64,000 bases of DNA from Thermodesulfobacteriota bacterium (GTDB taxonomy: Bacteria; Desulfobacterota_D; UBA1144; Nemesobacterales; UBA2774): contig JBFMCV010000007.1 of the NCBI GenBank assembly GCA_040754335.1, positions 84,614 through 148,613 of the forward strand. Direction: 5' to 3'. The first letter of the stretch is position 1; each line of letters opens with the position of its first letter. Shown one piece after another: positions 55,985-64,000 of this stretch. The position numbers were made by a program, and so were the translations under genes. The notes below the pieces were generated by a model. The model had not been told where the DNA came from. It did not search any database and saw only the letters and a list, made by a program, of their open reading frames with translations.

Positions 55985-56875
55985 ATGAGATATCTGGCCG
56001 TTTTTACGGCGGTCGCATTACTTGCGGGCTGCAGCGATTTTAACAATTTCTACGGATCGCACAGGGAGGGCCGGAGCGGAAAGGGCGCGGGCCCGGAGGT
56101 AATCGCTGTCGTAGGAGCTGACGAGATAACAACAGAGGACATCTCCCGGGCGCTCCAGAGGCTGCCCTTTAAGCAAAGAAAGCTGTATCAGTCATCGCCT
56201 CAAAAAATGAGCGAGTTTCTTGATATATACATCAACCAGAAGGTCCTCTACACAGAGGCCGCCAGGAGGGGGATCGACAAGAGGGAGGACGTGATCGAGA
56301 AGACGGAGAATTTCAAGAAGCAGCTCATGGGCCAGACGCTCGGCCAGGAGATTTTGAAGGAGCTTGAGGTAAGCGACGGCGAGATAGACGACTATTACCG
56401 GGAGCATAAAAACGATTACGAGCAGATCGGCATAAGCGAAATTTTTATAAAGACCGACCCCGAAAAGGGGATAACCAGGGAGGCGGCGCTCGCGAGAGCC
56501 GGGGAGGTATCGGAGAGGGCCAAAGCGGGCGAGAACTGGGATGAGCTCGCGCTGCATTTCTCGGACGAAGAGTCTTACAAGAAAAAAGGCGGGAAGCCCA
56601 AATATATACAAAGGGGCGAATTCGGCCCCGGCATCGACGAAGAGCTATTCCGTATGAAAAAGGGAGAAATAACCGGCCCGCTGGAAGTTGATGGGGGATA
56701 CTTTATAATTAAAATAGACGAAGGGGCGGCACCGCTCCCCGAGGGTCAGGTCAGGCGTAAGATAGAATCCCGGCTGCTGAACGAAAAGCTGATCGAATAT
56801 GTTTACGGCCTGCGAGAGGAACTTGGGGTCGAAGTTTACAAAAACAGATTAGAGGAGAGTATGAAAAGTGAATAA
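55985..56875 (+). CDS. PpiC-type peptidyl-prolyl isomerase lipoprotein
   Basis: 296 aa. Lipoprotein signal with lipobox LLAGC at residue 16. A SurA-N-like helical domain (ITTEDISRALQRLPFKQRKLY) is followed by a parvulin domain (ISEIFIKT, ALARAGEVSERAKAGENWDELALHFSD, KPKYIQRGEFGPGIDEELFRMKKGEITGP split by short loops, GGYFIIKIDE). Anchored in the periplasm, it should assist folding of exported proteins. Its 3' end overlaps surA by 8 bases. The mfd, PpiC, SurA order is common in deltaproteobacteria-like genomes. Confidence 0.88.
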   Translation: MRYLAVFTAVALLAGCSDFNNFYGSHREGRSGKGAGPEVIAVVGADEITTEDISRALQRLPFKQRKLYQSSPQKMSEFLDIYINQKVLYTEAARRGIDKREDVIEKTENFKKQLMGQTLGQEILKELEVSDGEIDDYYREHKNDYEQIGISEIFIKTDPEKGITREAALARAGEVSERAKAGENWDELALHFSDEESYKKKGGKPKYIQRGEFGPGIDEELFRMKKGEITGPLEVDGGYFIIKIDEGAAPLPEGQVRRKIESRLLNEKLIEYVYGLREELGVEVYKNRLEESMKSE

Positions 56876-57878
56876 ACCGGGAAGCGTATTCAAGATATTT
56901 CTATATATTATCGCGGCGCTCGCGGCCTTTATCGGCACCGCGGATTCGAGAGAGACCGTCGACAGGGTGGTCGCCGTGGTCAATGAGGACGTAATCACGC
57001 TCTCCGAGCTGAGGGAGATGGCTTTGAGCATAAACCCTACAACGACAGAGGCGATAGACGAGAACTCGGTGCTTCAGCAGATGATCGAGCAGAAGCTGTT
57101 CGAGCAGGAAGCGGACAAGCTAGGCATCAAGGTCAGCGAGGCCGAGCTCGATGCCAGCATCAAGCAGGTGCAGGAGAAATTCGGCCTTAACGACGAGCAG
57201 ATGGTCGAGGTGCTCAAGAAGCAGAACCTGACGCCCGAGAGCTTCAGGGAGCAGTGGAGACTCCAGACACTCGGGAACAAGCTACTGGAATCGCAGCTCA
57301 AGAACAAGATAGTAGTCACGGAAGAAGAGATAAAGGAATATTACGTGGAGAACTACGGCGGCAGCGCCCCGGAGAGCAGCGCCCCTGCCGTCACGGAGAC
57401 AGAGGCGGGGCAGGTAAAGATCGCGCACATACTCATATCGTCAAGAACGGCCGGAGCCGAAGAGAAGGCGAGCGAGGTCGCGGAGCTCGCCAAATCGGGG
57501 CAGGACTTCGGGGAGCTCGCAAAGGAGTACTCCGACGACAACCTCTCCGCGGATAAAGGCGGTGACCTGGGTTATTTCAAAAAGGGCGACCTGATAGAGA
57601 CCCTCGAGGTGGCCGTGGACGGCACCCCTGTCGGCGGCATCACCGGCCCCGTGGAATCGCCGGCCGGGTACCACATAATCAAGGTCCTCGAGAGGACAGA
57701 GTCGGAGAAGGCGGAGAAGGATAAAGGCTCCGATTCGGATTCGGGCAAGGTGCTGGCCATAGACGAGCAGACGAGGAAAGAAATCACAGACGCCATATAC
57801 AGAAAAAAAGCCGAGGCGCAGCTAAAAACCTGGCTCGACAAGATTAAGGAGGAGGCGTATATAGAGGTGAAGCTTTAG
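56868..57878 (+). CDS. surA: SurA-like periplasmic chaperone/peptidyl-prolyl isomerase
   Basis: 336 aa. Signal peptide (IFLYIIAALAAFIGTADS). SurA N-domain beginning VDRVVAVVNEDVITLSELRE, followed by long helices, then one PpiC parvulin domain (about 182-275; VKIAHILISS, AELAKSGQDFGELAKEYSDD, GDLGYFKKGDLI, GYHIIKVLE). E. coli SurA has two parvulin domains; this has one, as in many other phyla. GTG start overlaps the previous gene. Escorts outer-membrane proteins across the periplasm. Its stop overlaps the stop of the convergent cupin gene. Confidence 0.9.
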   Translation: MNKPGSVFKIFLYIIAALAAFIGTADSRETVDRVVAVVNEDVITLSELREMALSINPTTTEAIDENSVLQQMIEQKLFEQEADKLGIKVSEAELDASIKQVQEKFGLNDEQMVEVLKKQNLTPESFREQWRLQTLGNKLLESQLKNKIVVTEEEIKEYYVENYGGSAPESSAPAVTETEAGQVKIAHILISSRTAGAEEKASEVAELAKSGQDFGELAKEYSDDNLSADKGGDLGYFKKGDLIETLEVAVDGTPVGGITGPVESPAGYHIIKVLERTESEKAEKDKGSDSDSGKVLAIDEQTRKEITDAIYRKKAEAQLKTWLDKIKEEAYIEVKL

Positions 57879-58381
57879 TCCCCGGTGAGCTCGATTATTA
57901 TGTCCCTGTGCTGAGGGTATTGCAGAAGAAGCTCTTCGCGCGCCCCGAGCTCGCTATCCGTGAAGTCGAAGCCGGGGGCTACAGTCGTACCCATTAGCGC
58001 GAACCGCCCCCCTTCCAGTATAAGGGCGCCCTGCCATATGCCGGCAGGCACGACCGCCTGCACGAACTGCCCCGCCCTTATATCCTGACCTAAAAAAAGC
58101 ACCTTTATCGTCCCGCTCGGGTGAATGAGCACGAGCTTTACGGGGTCTCCCATATAGAAGTGGTATATCTCGTCGCTCCTCAGCCGGTGGAGCCTTGACC
58201 GCGTCTCGGGAGTGAGGAGGTAAAATATGGCCGTGCCGTATGATTTATCTGCGCCGTAACGCTCCGGCAGGGACGATCTCTCTATATTCTCAGCCGAGCG
58301 GTAGGTTTCGGTATAATAACCCCCTTCCCCCGGCAGCGGTTTCATATTGTAAAGCTTGATAATTCTTTCGGCTGTCAGCAT
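57875..58381 (-). CDS. Cupin domain protein (DUF985)
   Basis: 168 aa from ATG 58381, which has AGGAGG 6 bases ahead; a longer frame would run into hsp20 and is rejected. Contains the DUF985 cupin pattern: YNMKPLPGEGGYYTETYRS, GTAIFYLLTPETRSRLHRL, DEIYHFYMGDPVKLVLIHP, VVPAGIWQGA and GTTVAPGFDFTD. Histidines and glutamate near HRL/DEIYH suit a metal or ligand site in a beta-barrel. Function of the family is poorly defined. Convergent with surA, sharing 4 bases. Confidence 0.88.
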   Translation of the reverse strand: MLTAERIIKLYNMKPLPGEGGYYTETYRSAENIERSSLPERYGADKSYGTAIFYLLTPETRSRLHRLRSDEIYHFYMGDPVKLVLIHPSGTIKVLFLGQDIRAGQFVQAVVPAGIWQGALILEGGRFALMGTTVAPGFDFTDSELGAREELLLQYPQHRDIIIELTGD

Positions 58382-58448
58382 GATTTTCCTCCTTTTGTCC
58401 GCAGATATTATCTTAACCGCATTTTTTGATTTTCTATAAAAAGCGTCC

Positions 58449-58476
58449 TTGACTACCCTGAAACCGTGAATATTTT
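58449..58476 (+). promoter_or_regulatory. Promoter of hsp20
   Basis: TTGACT (58449-58454), a 16-base spacer, TATTTT (58471-58476); the transcript would begin about 35 bases before the ATG. I see no CIRCE inverted repeat and no clear sigma32 -10 element. Confidence 0.4.
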
Positions 58477-58518
58477 TTGAGTAAGAATTTAAAACCAATT
58501 CTAACGGAGGCATTAAAA

Positions 58519-58965
58519 ATGAGAATAAAAGTTTGGGAACCATTCAGGAGCTTTAGACCCGTATACGGGGACTTCGACAAGTGGTTCGATGAGGTCGCAA
58601 GCGCTCATTCGCCCGTAAAGGCCCCGGCAAACGGGACCTGGCATCCGTATGTCGATGTATACGAGACGGAAGGCGGTTACGTACTTAAAGCGGAGCTTCC
58701 CGGCGTCAATAAAGAGGACATCAAGATCGACGTCAGCAACAGCACCCTCACGCTCAAGGGTGAAAAGAAATTCGAGGAAAAGACCGAAAAAGACAAGTAC
58801 GTAAGGATCGAACGCAGCTACGGCAGCTTTACGAGAACGTTCGCACTATCGGACAAGGTGGACAGCGAGAACATTAAAGCCGCATACAAGGACGGCGTGC
58901 TCGAAATCACCCTCCCCAAGAAAGAGGAAGCGAAGCCCAAAGAGATCAAGGTAGAGGTCAACTAA
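58519..58965 (+). CDS. Hsp20/alpha-crystallin family small heat-shock protein
   Basis: 148-aa holdase chaperone of the cytoplasm. N-terminal aromatic stretch (IKVWEPFRSFRPVYGDFDKWF), an alpha-crystallin domain (about 40-135: YVDVYETEGGYVLKAELPGV, LTLKGEKKFEEKTEKDKYVR, ERSYGSFTRTFALSDKVD, YKDGVLEITLPKKEE) and a short charged tail without a clear I-x-I. Start chosen at 58519 because GGAGG lies 8 bases ahead. Single gene with its own promoter and a strong terminator. Confidence 0.94.
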   Translation: MRIKVWEPFRSFRPVYGDFDKWFDEVASAHSPVKAPANGTWHPYVDVYETEGGYVLKAELPGVNKEDIKIDVSNSTLTLKGEKKFEEKTEKDKYVRIERSYGSFTRTFALSDKVDSENIKAAYKDGVLEITLPKKEEAKPKEIKVEVN

Positions 58966-58974
58966 AACCTGACA

Positions 58975-59004
58975 AGCGGCCTCCCCGCGGGGGAGGCCGC
59001 TTTA
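58975..59004 (+). terminator. Rho-independent terminator after hsp20
   Basis: 12-bp near-perfect stem (GCGGCCTCCCC/GGGGGAGGCCGC) followed by TTTATT, 9 bases after the hsp20 stop. Very stable. Confidence 0.85.
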
Positions 59005-59534
59005 TTCCCCCCCAGAATCCCGATTCAATAATTAACGGCACAACGTAATACCTTTCACGTATCGTTGTGAACTTAAATCGGCGGAAGCGTCCGTTCGACA
59101 GCGCGCATCATTCAAGCAGCCGGACTGTGGAAACGGGGAAGATGAAAGTGACTCCAAAAAAACAAGGGTAAGCCAGCGAAAACGGATTTCACCGGCTCAC
59201 CCTATGGAGGATGATGGCTATGTTAGGTTGCCAAACAAATCCGGGGACGCTTCGACAAGTTGCAGGATTCGGCAATAATCCGAATTTCTAATTATCACCC
59301 ATGTATTGCCCAACCATAACCCCGAATCTTGAATTTAATATAAACTCATTTAAACCGGGAAAATAGAGGACGATAGTACTGATTTTGAGTCCTTCTTTTT
59401 TTATATACATGTTTGATATTAATACTTTAGTATTAGGTCTTTGGGCATAAAACAGCCCGGACCGAAAGGCAGCATTCATAGTCCTCCGATAAGCCGGGAC
59501 ATTCCATCGCAACTTGTGGTAATTTTATATCCCT
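59005..59534. other. Intergenic region with a hairpin, a tiny ORF and an operator-like palindrome
   Basis: Contains an inverted repeat at 59166-59202 (GGGTAAGCC against GGCTCACCC) directly followed by GGAGG and a 23-codon frame (59220-59291, MLGCQTNPG...), and a perfect 6-bp inverted repeat TAATAC-TTTA-GTATTA at 59420-59435 upstream of the BtrH-like gene. No larger gene is credible; the right half is AT-rich. Confidence 0.4.
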
Positions 59535-60533
59535 GTGAAAAAAATCATCGACAAATGGGTCCACATACCGGGTATTCACTGCGGCTCTGTAACGCTCAGG
59601 GACGTAATGACATACTGGGGATACCCGTGGTCTGAGGCTATGTGCTTCGGCATCGGCGGAGGCCTAGGGTTCTATTATACGGTCAGGGACGACATAAGCC
59701 CGACGCGCATGATATTCGTAAGGGGGCCGGGAATGGAGCCCGCGTTTTTCAGTCTTGCAGTCGAACCGGTATCATGGAAACACGCCGATGAAAATGCGCT
59801 GAGCATAATCAAGAGCTCCGTGGATAAAGATGTACCTGTAATAATTCAGACCGACATTTATTATCTCGATTACTACAACTCCTCGACTCACTTCCCCGGA
59901 CATATCGTGTCCGTTTGGGGATATGACGACGACAGCGAAACAATGTACGTCGCGGATACGCATTTCGAGGGGCTCATGTCCGTTCCATACGGCAAGTTTC
60001 TCGACGGTATGGGATCCAAAAGTCCGCCGAACCCCCTCGACTATAACTACATGGACATAATCCCTGACAGGAGAGTGAGGCCGCTCACGGATATCATTCC
60101 GGAAGCCATACGTTTGAACGCCGTAAAGATGCTCGAAGGCAGAACGGGGTCGAGAGGGGAATCGGGTGTCGGCATGATCAAGGAATGGTCGAAGGATCTC
60201 CCCTCATGGAAGGACGCACCCGACTGGAAATGGTGCGCGAGGTTCGGATACCAGGTGATCGAAAAAAGGGGCGTGGGAGGCGGCGGGTTCAGGTGGATCT
60301 ACAGGGATTTCCTCAAGGAAGCGGAGGGTATTATGCCGGAGCTGCGCGCGCTCAATCTGTCGATAAGGATGAACCACATTGGCAACAGATGGAACGAGAT
60401 AGCTTCACTTCTCATGGTGCTGAGCGAGAAGGAATACCCGGAGGATGACCTGCTCAGAAATATATCGGACAAAGCTGAAGTCCTCTGGGAGCTCGAACGG
60501 GATTTCTATATTACGGTCCTCGAAAACGTTTAA
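59535..60533 (+). CDS. BtrH N-terminal domain protein with DUF4872-type C-terminus
   Basis: 332 aa. The first 140 residues match the butirosin acyltransferase BtrH N-domain, a papain-like fold: Cys16 in GIHCGSVTLRDVMTYWGYPW, FGIGGGLGFYY, then His123 in HFPGHIVSVWGYDDD. The C-terminal half is helical (WKWCARFGYQVIEKRGVGGG, IGNRWNEIASLL). BtrH transfers an acyl group from a carrier protein to an aminoglycoside, but relatives occur far from antibiotic clusters and their role is unknown. GTG start. Followed by a HAD phosphatase 12 bases downstream; no carrier protein nearby. Confidence 0.75.
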   Translation: MKKIIDKWVHIPGIHCGSVTLRDVMTYWGYPWSEAMCFGIGGGLGFYYTVRDDISPTRMIFVRGPGMEPAFFSLAVEPVSWKHADENALSIIKSSVDKDVPVIIQTDIYYLDYYNSSTHFPGHIVSVWGYDDDSETMYVADTHFEGLMSVPYGKFLDGMGSKSPPNPLDYNYMDIIPDRRVRPLTDIIPEAIRLNAVKMLEGRTGSRGESGVGMIKEWSKDLPSWKDAPDWKWCARFGYQVIEKRGVGGGGFRWIYRDFLKEAEGIMPELRALNLSIRMNHIGNRWNEIASLLMVLSEKEYPEDDLLRNISDKAEVLWELERDFYITVLENV

Positions 60534-60545
60534 AAAGGCAGACGC

Positions 60546-61223
60546 ATGAAACTCCTCCTTTTCGACATAGACGGCACGATCCTCCTCACAAACGGCGCGG
60601 GGACGAGGGCCGCAAACAGGGCGTTCGAGAAGATTTACGGCCACACGGACGCTATGGCGGGCATAGACGCCGCAGGCAAGACAGACCCGCTGATATTGAG
60701 GGAGATGTTCGGGAACATGCTTTCGAGGGATTACACGGAGGACGAGGCCGAGGAATTTTACGGGGAGTACGTAGTATTCCTCGAAGAAGAGGTCGAAAAG
60801 TCGCCGATCGATATTATGCCCGGGATTCCCAAATTGATCGAAAAACTTTCGTCCAGAGAAGACTTGGTTCTCGGTATCGCCACGGGAAACATCGAGCGGG
60901 GCGCGCTGATAAAGCTGAGACGGGCGGGGATCGACCGGCACTTCCCGGTAGGCGGGTTCGGCTCGGATTCGGGCAGCAGGGAAGCGCTCATTAGGGTCGC
61001 GGTAGAGCGGGCGAAAGTTCGCCTGGAGGATTCGGATAAGATAGAGAACATTTACGTCATAGGCGACACGCCCCACGACATCATACACGGGCGGGCGGCT
61101 GGTGCCGTGACCGTCGCGGTCGCAACAGGTAGGTATTCGTCCGGGGAGCTGAGGGAGCACGATCCGGACTATCTCTTCGAACACCTCGGGGATTTCGATC
61201 AGGTAATGGCTGTATTCGATTGA
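60546..61223 (+). CDS. HAD family hydrolase (phosphoglycolate phosphatase-like)
   Basis: 225 aa. HAD motifs in order: LLFDIDGTILLTNGAG (nucleophile Asp7), helical cap (KTDPLILREMFGNML), motif II LGIATGN, a weak motif III region, motif IV YVIGDTPHDI. The cap type suits small phosphorylated metabolites such as phosphoglycolate, but specificity cannot be read. Probably co-transcribed with the BtrH-like gene (12-base gap). Soluble, cytoplasmic. Confidence 0.88.
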   Translation: MKLLLFDIDGTILLTNGAGTRAANRAFEKIYGHTDAMAGIDAAGKTDPLILREMFGNMLSRDYTEDEAEEFYGEYVVFLEEEVEKSPIDIMPGIPKLIEKLSSREDLVLGIATGNIERGALIKLRRAGIDRHFPVGGFGSDSGSREALIRVAVERAKVRLEDSDKIENIYVIGDTPHDIIHGRAAGAVTVAVATGRYSSGELREHDPDYLFEHLGDFDQVMAVFD

Positions 61224-61817
61224 CAGGCTGTGATGTACCCCCTCACCCTTTGCCCTCATTTGGTTTAGGCAGCATCGAGCCTGAAGTTGATACCCTTCTT
61301 TGCCACTGTTCAAAAGCGACCGATTGCTCTTATTCATCGCAATCGTTCCACGCTGGGGAGAGGGGGAAAATATATACACATCGACAGGCTTTCGGCTCCA
61401 CCATACTTCTATGACAAAGATTCGGAGAATAAACGGCTACGCCGGAGCATCCGACGGCTCATAGCCTATGGGCGACATGCCGCAAGCAGGACGAACAGAG
61501 CTTATTATCGCGGCTGGCCTGTCCTGAACTCGTTTCAGGAAAGCCGCTCCTACTGTTTATTAAAAGACTGGATTCCCGATCAGGTCGGGAATGACAGAAA
61601 AGAAAAAGTGAGATTGCCGCGATGCGCTGACTCTCGTCAGCTCAGCTCGCAAAGACAGGAAAAGAACAAAGACGAAACGCCGAAACAATCCTGAAGCGAT
61701 CCCGGATCGGTGTTCCTGAATCAAGTTCAGGACAGGCCGGGATAAGGTTCAGGACATGGTTCAGCGTGACGAGAAAATCAGAGAATTCGATCAAGAACTA
61801 CATAACACCAATAAGAA
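61224..61817. repeat. 590-base repeat-filled intergenic region
   Basis: No gene. It carries a CCCCCTCACCC...GGGGAGAGGGGG pair (about 61238-61370), the module with GCCGCTCCTAC, TTATTAAAAGACT and GATTCCCG/CGGGAATGACA (61510-61597) shared with 3535-3600, a GATTGCCGCG plus CTCGCAAAGACAG unit (61612-61662) shared with 34.3-34.8 kb, and the GGCCGGGA, CATGGTTCAG, GAGAATTC module (61731-61783) shared with 10300. Lies between convergent genes. Confidence 0.7.
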
Positions 61818-62387
61818 CTACAACAGCCGTCTCAGAATCGAGGCGAGCCTCTCGTAATCGTCTTTCAGGTACCTTGAAAGACTCTTTCCCATCCTGACCA
61901 TGAAGTCCCTGTCGTTTTTCCTCGCTCTCTGCGCCCCCAGGAGCGACGATATTATGAGGTCGTCGGCGGGCACGTTAGGGGACGAGATAATGGCCCTGAG
62001 AAAAAAATCCTCAGAGGAGAGCGCCTCTTTTTCCTCGTCCGTGCACTCGTAAACGAAGGAATGTATCGGCGGGGGGAGGGGCGAGAGCGCGAACCTTATT
62101 TTCCCTGCTTCCAGATAACCAAGCGTTAGCACGTGGAATTCGGTCTTGAGAAGCTCGAATATCTGGGGCTGCTCTCTCCTAAGCTCCTCGATGCTCATAT
62201 CATAGGCGTCGGGTTTCCTTCCCGGCTCCCTGCTCCCCGTGATTATTTCGTATACGAGCCCATAGACGGGAGAGCCCGCGTCAGTCCTTACGAAGCTCCC
62301 GAAGGAAGGGGCTTCTCCCACCCTGGGGGAGCGCGCTATAAAGCCCTTCGTGCCCGATTCCACTACTTCTCCTATATAACCGCTCAT
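61818..62387 (-). CDS. HAS-barrel domain protein partnered with NurA
   Basis: 189 aa. The N-terminal 60 residues (GYIGEVVESGTKGFIARSP, FGSFVRTDAGSPVYGLVYEI) look like the HAS-barrel that begins HerA helicases and ATP-synthase subunits. No Walker A or B motif follows; the remainder is helical with a charged C-terminus. Its ATG overlaps the NurA stop (ATGA), so the two proteins are made together and probably interact. In archaea HerA's HAS-barrel docks NurA, which supports a barrel-only adaptor here. Not a recognised named family. Confidence 0.65.
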   Translation of the reverse strand: MSGYIGEVVESGTKGFIARSPRVGEAPSFGSFVRTDAGSPVYGLVYEIITGSREPGRKPDAYDMSIEELRREQPQIFELLKTEFHVLTLGYLEAGKIRFALSPLPPPIHSFVYECTDEEKEALSSEDFFLRAIISSPNVPADDLIISSLLGAQRARKNDRDFMVRMGKSLSRYLKDDYERLASILRRLL

Positions 62388-63556
62388 ACGCCCGGGATCC
62401 TCTTGGACAGTCCTTTCCTCGAAACCGTGACCGCGAAATCGGCTCTCACCATAGCCTCCCTTACGAGCGAAAAGAAGAAGTCCCTGTCCTTCGCCTTCAC
62501 GACCGCCTGCTCGTGCGCCTCCGCGATAACGACCGGATAGCCCTTCCCTTTTTTCGCCTGGTCGAACACGAGCGTGTGGACGAGCGAAAGGAGCCTCTCG
62601 TCACCGGCGACCCACTCCGGTATCTCGACCCTTGCTATCTCTTCCCCGATGTTGACATAGAAGAAGTAAATATGATGAACGCCGTACATATCCAGAATCT
62701 TCGACGAGCTTTTGAAGACAGGGGAAGCCTCGCCAGTATCGAGCACGGTCGAAAAGAGGAACCTGTCGGTAAGCCCTTCGATGGGCGAGCAGGGGAGCTC
62801 GGGGAGCTCAGTGTAGGGGCACCGGTTGCAGTAACTCACCTTCTCGGGACATAGACCCACCCTCAGGGTATTGATCACGTCCGTGCTGCCGGGGTAGCTT
62901 ATGTAACCGGCAACCGGGATGCGGAGGTTTTTAAATTCGTCCATAATGCGTAGGAACGGGACCATTATGCCGTTCCTGAAGTCGGGCGGGGCCGCCTCGA
63001 GCCTCCATAGAATAAGCGTCCCGTCGGAAAGAGCAATGGTGTTTCCGTCCGTTTCATTCCCCTTGACAAGCTCGAGGATCCTCTCGAATTCCATGAGCGT
63101 TCTCCTGAGCGATATGACCTCGCTGTCGGCGGGGATCCTTTTCCCTCCCCAAGTCGTGAACCTGTCCTCGTCCCGGTAGAAAAGAGAAGGGTCCGATTCG
63201 AGCTTCGCCCCGGCGTTGTCTCCGTATGTGAGCGCGATAGAGCTGATATTGATGAGATAGCAGGGAAGCACCTCGTGCCTGTCGGGGAATATCTGGGAGC
63301 CGTCGGAGGATAAGGCCGTGTAGCTGCGCGGGCGCTCGGGGAGGGGATGCGCGGTGTCGGGAGGTGAGGAAATTCCGGCTACGAGCCATGAGGTCCTGCT
63401 CTCCTCGACCTTACGGGATAGCTCCTCCCAGTTTTCCGACCTGAGTCTCAATTCCTCTTTAGCGAGCGCTATCTTATCGGAAAGCTCGCCTGCAAAGTCC
63501 TTACGCTCCCTTATCATCGAGTCAATCTGTGATTTTACGAGGTGGAAGTTAAGCAC
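62384..63556 (-). CDS. NurA domain nuclease
   Basis: 390 aa. NurA is an RNase H-like 5'-3' nuclease that resects DNA ends with HerA. Visible are SSDGSQIFPDRHEV (catalytic Asp about 85), ALSDGTLILWRLE, GYISYPGSTDVINTLR, and the C-terminal VVIAEAHEQAVVKAKDRDFF with the metal-binding His typical of NurA. A cysteine cluster (LCPEKVSYCNRCPYTELPELPC) sits between the catalytic parts. Start is uncertain; I use GTG 63556, where similarity begins, over ATG 63517 or 63643. No HerA ATPase is visible on the left; genes beyond groEL cannot be seen. Confidence 0.8.
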   Translation of the reverse strand: MLNFHLVKSQIDSMIRERKDFAGELSDKIALAKEELRLRSENWEELSRKVEESRTSWLVAGISSPPDTAHPLPERPRSYTALSSDGSQIFPDRHEVLPCYLINISSIALTYGDNAGAKLESDPSLFYRDEDRFTTWGGKRIPADSEVISLRRTLMEFERILELVKGNETDGNTIALSDGTLILWRLEAAPPDFRNGIMVPFLRIMDEFKNLRIPVAGYISYPGSTDVINTLRVGLCPEKVSYCNRCPYTELPELPCSPIEGLTDRFLFSTVLDTGEASPVFKSSSKILDMYGVHHIYFFYVNIGEEIARVEIPEWVAGDERLLSLVHTLVFDQAKKGKGYPVVIAEAHEQAVVKAKDRDFFFSLVREAMVRADFAVTVSRKGLSKRIPGV

Positions 63557-63618
63557 GTTCGAAGAAAAGATAACACAGTTTGAAGTCGTAATAAATGAAG
63601 GGCGGGAGTATATGCCGG

Positions 63619-63656
63619 CAAAAAAAGGCGGGCAATTCCGCATGGGAAAGCCCGCC
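63619..63656 (-). terminator. Rho-independent terminator of groEL
   Basis: Minus strand: 7-bp stem GGCGGGC/GCCCGCC (63627-63633 with 63650-63656) with a 16-base loop, followed by a run of T, 37 bases after the groEL stop. It separates groEL from nurA. Confidence 0.75.
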
Positions 63657-63692
63657 TCTGATTTTTATGCAGTTTTATTTTCTACCGGTGAA

Positions 63693-64000
63693 TTACATCA
63701 TGCCGCCCATTCCCATTCCGGGGTGGCCCATTCCGCCTCCGCCGCCTCCGCCCATCTCTTCCTTGGCCTGAGGCTTCTCGGCGATGAGGGCTTCTGTGGT
63801 GAGGAGGAGTCCGGCCACGCTGGAGGCGTTCTGCATCGCGCTCCTCGTTACCTTCGCAGGGTCGACTATCCCGGCCTCTATCATGTCGCAGTACTCCAGC
63901 TTCGCTGCGTCAAAGCCGTTAGCCCCCTTCTCCTCGCTTACCTTCCCCACTACTATTGACCCGTCCCAGCCCGCGTTAGCCGCTATCCCTCTGAGAGGCT
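63693..64000 (-). CDS. groL: Chaperonin GroEL, C-terminal 101 residues (cut by window edge)
   Basis: 60-kDa chaperonin subunit. The visible end ([56 protein letters not shown]) is the conserved equatorial domain, finishing with the Gly/Met-rich tail [19 protein letters not shown] typical of bacterial GroEL. The rest, and presumably groES, lie beyond the right edge. A terminator follows. Confidence 0.97.
   Translation of the reverse strand, partial: PLRGIAANAGWDGSIVVGKVSEEKGANGFDAAKLEYCDMIEAGIVDPAKVTRSAMQNASSVAGLLLTTEALIAEKPQAKEEMGGGGGGGMGHPGMGMGGMM

Noticed and set aside
58382..58543. N-terminal extension of the DUF985 cupin
   Set aside because: Would cover the hsp20 promoter and start; the ATG at 58381 has an ideal ribosome site.
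59038..59210. c-di-GMP or cobalamin riboswitch in the gap after hsp20
   Set aside because: Some purine-rich pieces look suggestive, but the conserved cores of those classes are not present.

Overview
This 64 kb window is bacterial chromosome from a Gram-negative organism. It carries lipoproteins with lipoboxes, SurA-type periplasmic chaperones, Tat and Sec signals, Mfd, GroEL and Hsp20. GC is moderate to high, yet Arg AGG and Ile ATA codons are very common, and TTG and GTG starts are frequent. I see no rRNA, tRNA, CRISPR array, transposase or phage gene. The gene set would fit an uncultivated Desulfobacterota- or Dadabacteria-like lineage, but that placement is a guess from gene content and needs a marker-gene tree.

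Layout. 0-3.4 kb: a truncated Zn dehydrogenase with an LsrF-like aldolase (minus), then a carboxymuconolactone-decarboxylase-like protein overlapping an alpha/beta hydrolase (plus). 3.6-7.3 kb: biotin operon bioB-bioA-bioF (minus), with no bioD in the window. 7.6-9.9 kb: an orphan HTH-receiver protein, a hairpin-rich leader and an aldehyde dehydrogenase. 10.4-18.5 kb: nitrogen assimilation and NAD synthesis (gltD, gltB, nadE). 18.6-28.3 kb: a CPBP membrane protease and a polyprenol-sugar glycosylation block (five GT-C membrane glycosyltransferases including a true PMT, two GT2 enzymes of dolichol-phosphate-mannose-synthase type, and GtrA). 28.3-33.0 kb: an ASPIC/UnbV FG-GAP protein, a GMC oxidoreductase and its Tat-carrying small subunit, with a PpiC-like lipoprotein between, around overlapping divergent promoters. 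33.0-34.2 kb: thiI. 35.0-38.4 kb: two related secreted proteins behind tandem promoters. 39.2-44.7 kb: a long S41 protease, an orphan OppB permease, truA and an FAH-family hydrolase. 44.7-51.0 kb: three tandem TMTC-like GT-C/TPR paralogues. 51.4-57.9 kb: leuB, mfd and two PpiC/SurA chaperones in one tight run. 57.9-61.2 kb: a DUF985 cupin, hsp20, a BtrH-like protein and a HAD phosphatase. 61.8-64 kb: a HAS-barrel protein and a NurA nuclease, then the 3' end of groEL.

How the parts may fit together. A large share of the window serves the cell envelope: sugar-phosphate carriers, at least eight GT-C enzymes, periplasmic folding factors, proteases and exported proteins, one with a Pro/Thr-rich stalk and a Cys-containing C-terminal anchor. 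A protein O-glycosylation and surface-display programme is a reasonable inference but is not proven here. The gaps between genes hold a dispersed family of short palindromic repeats, densest at 9.9-10.4, 34.2-34.9, 48.9-51.3 and 61.2-61.8 kb.
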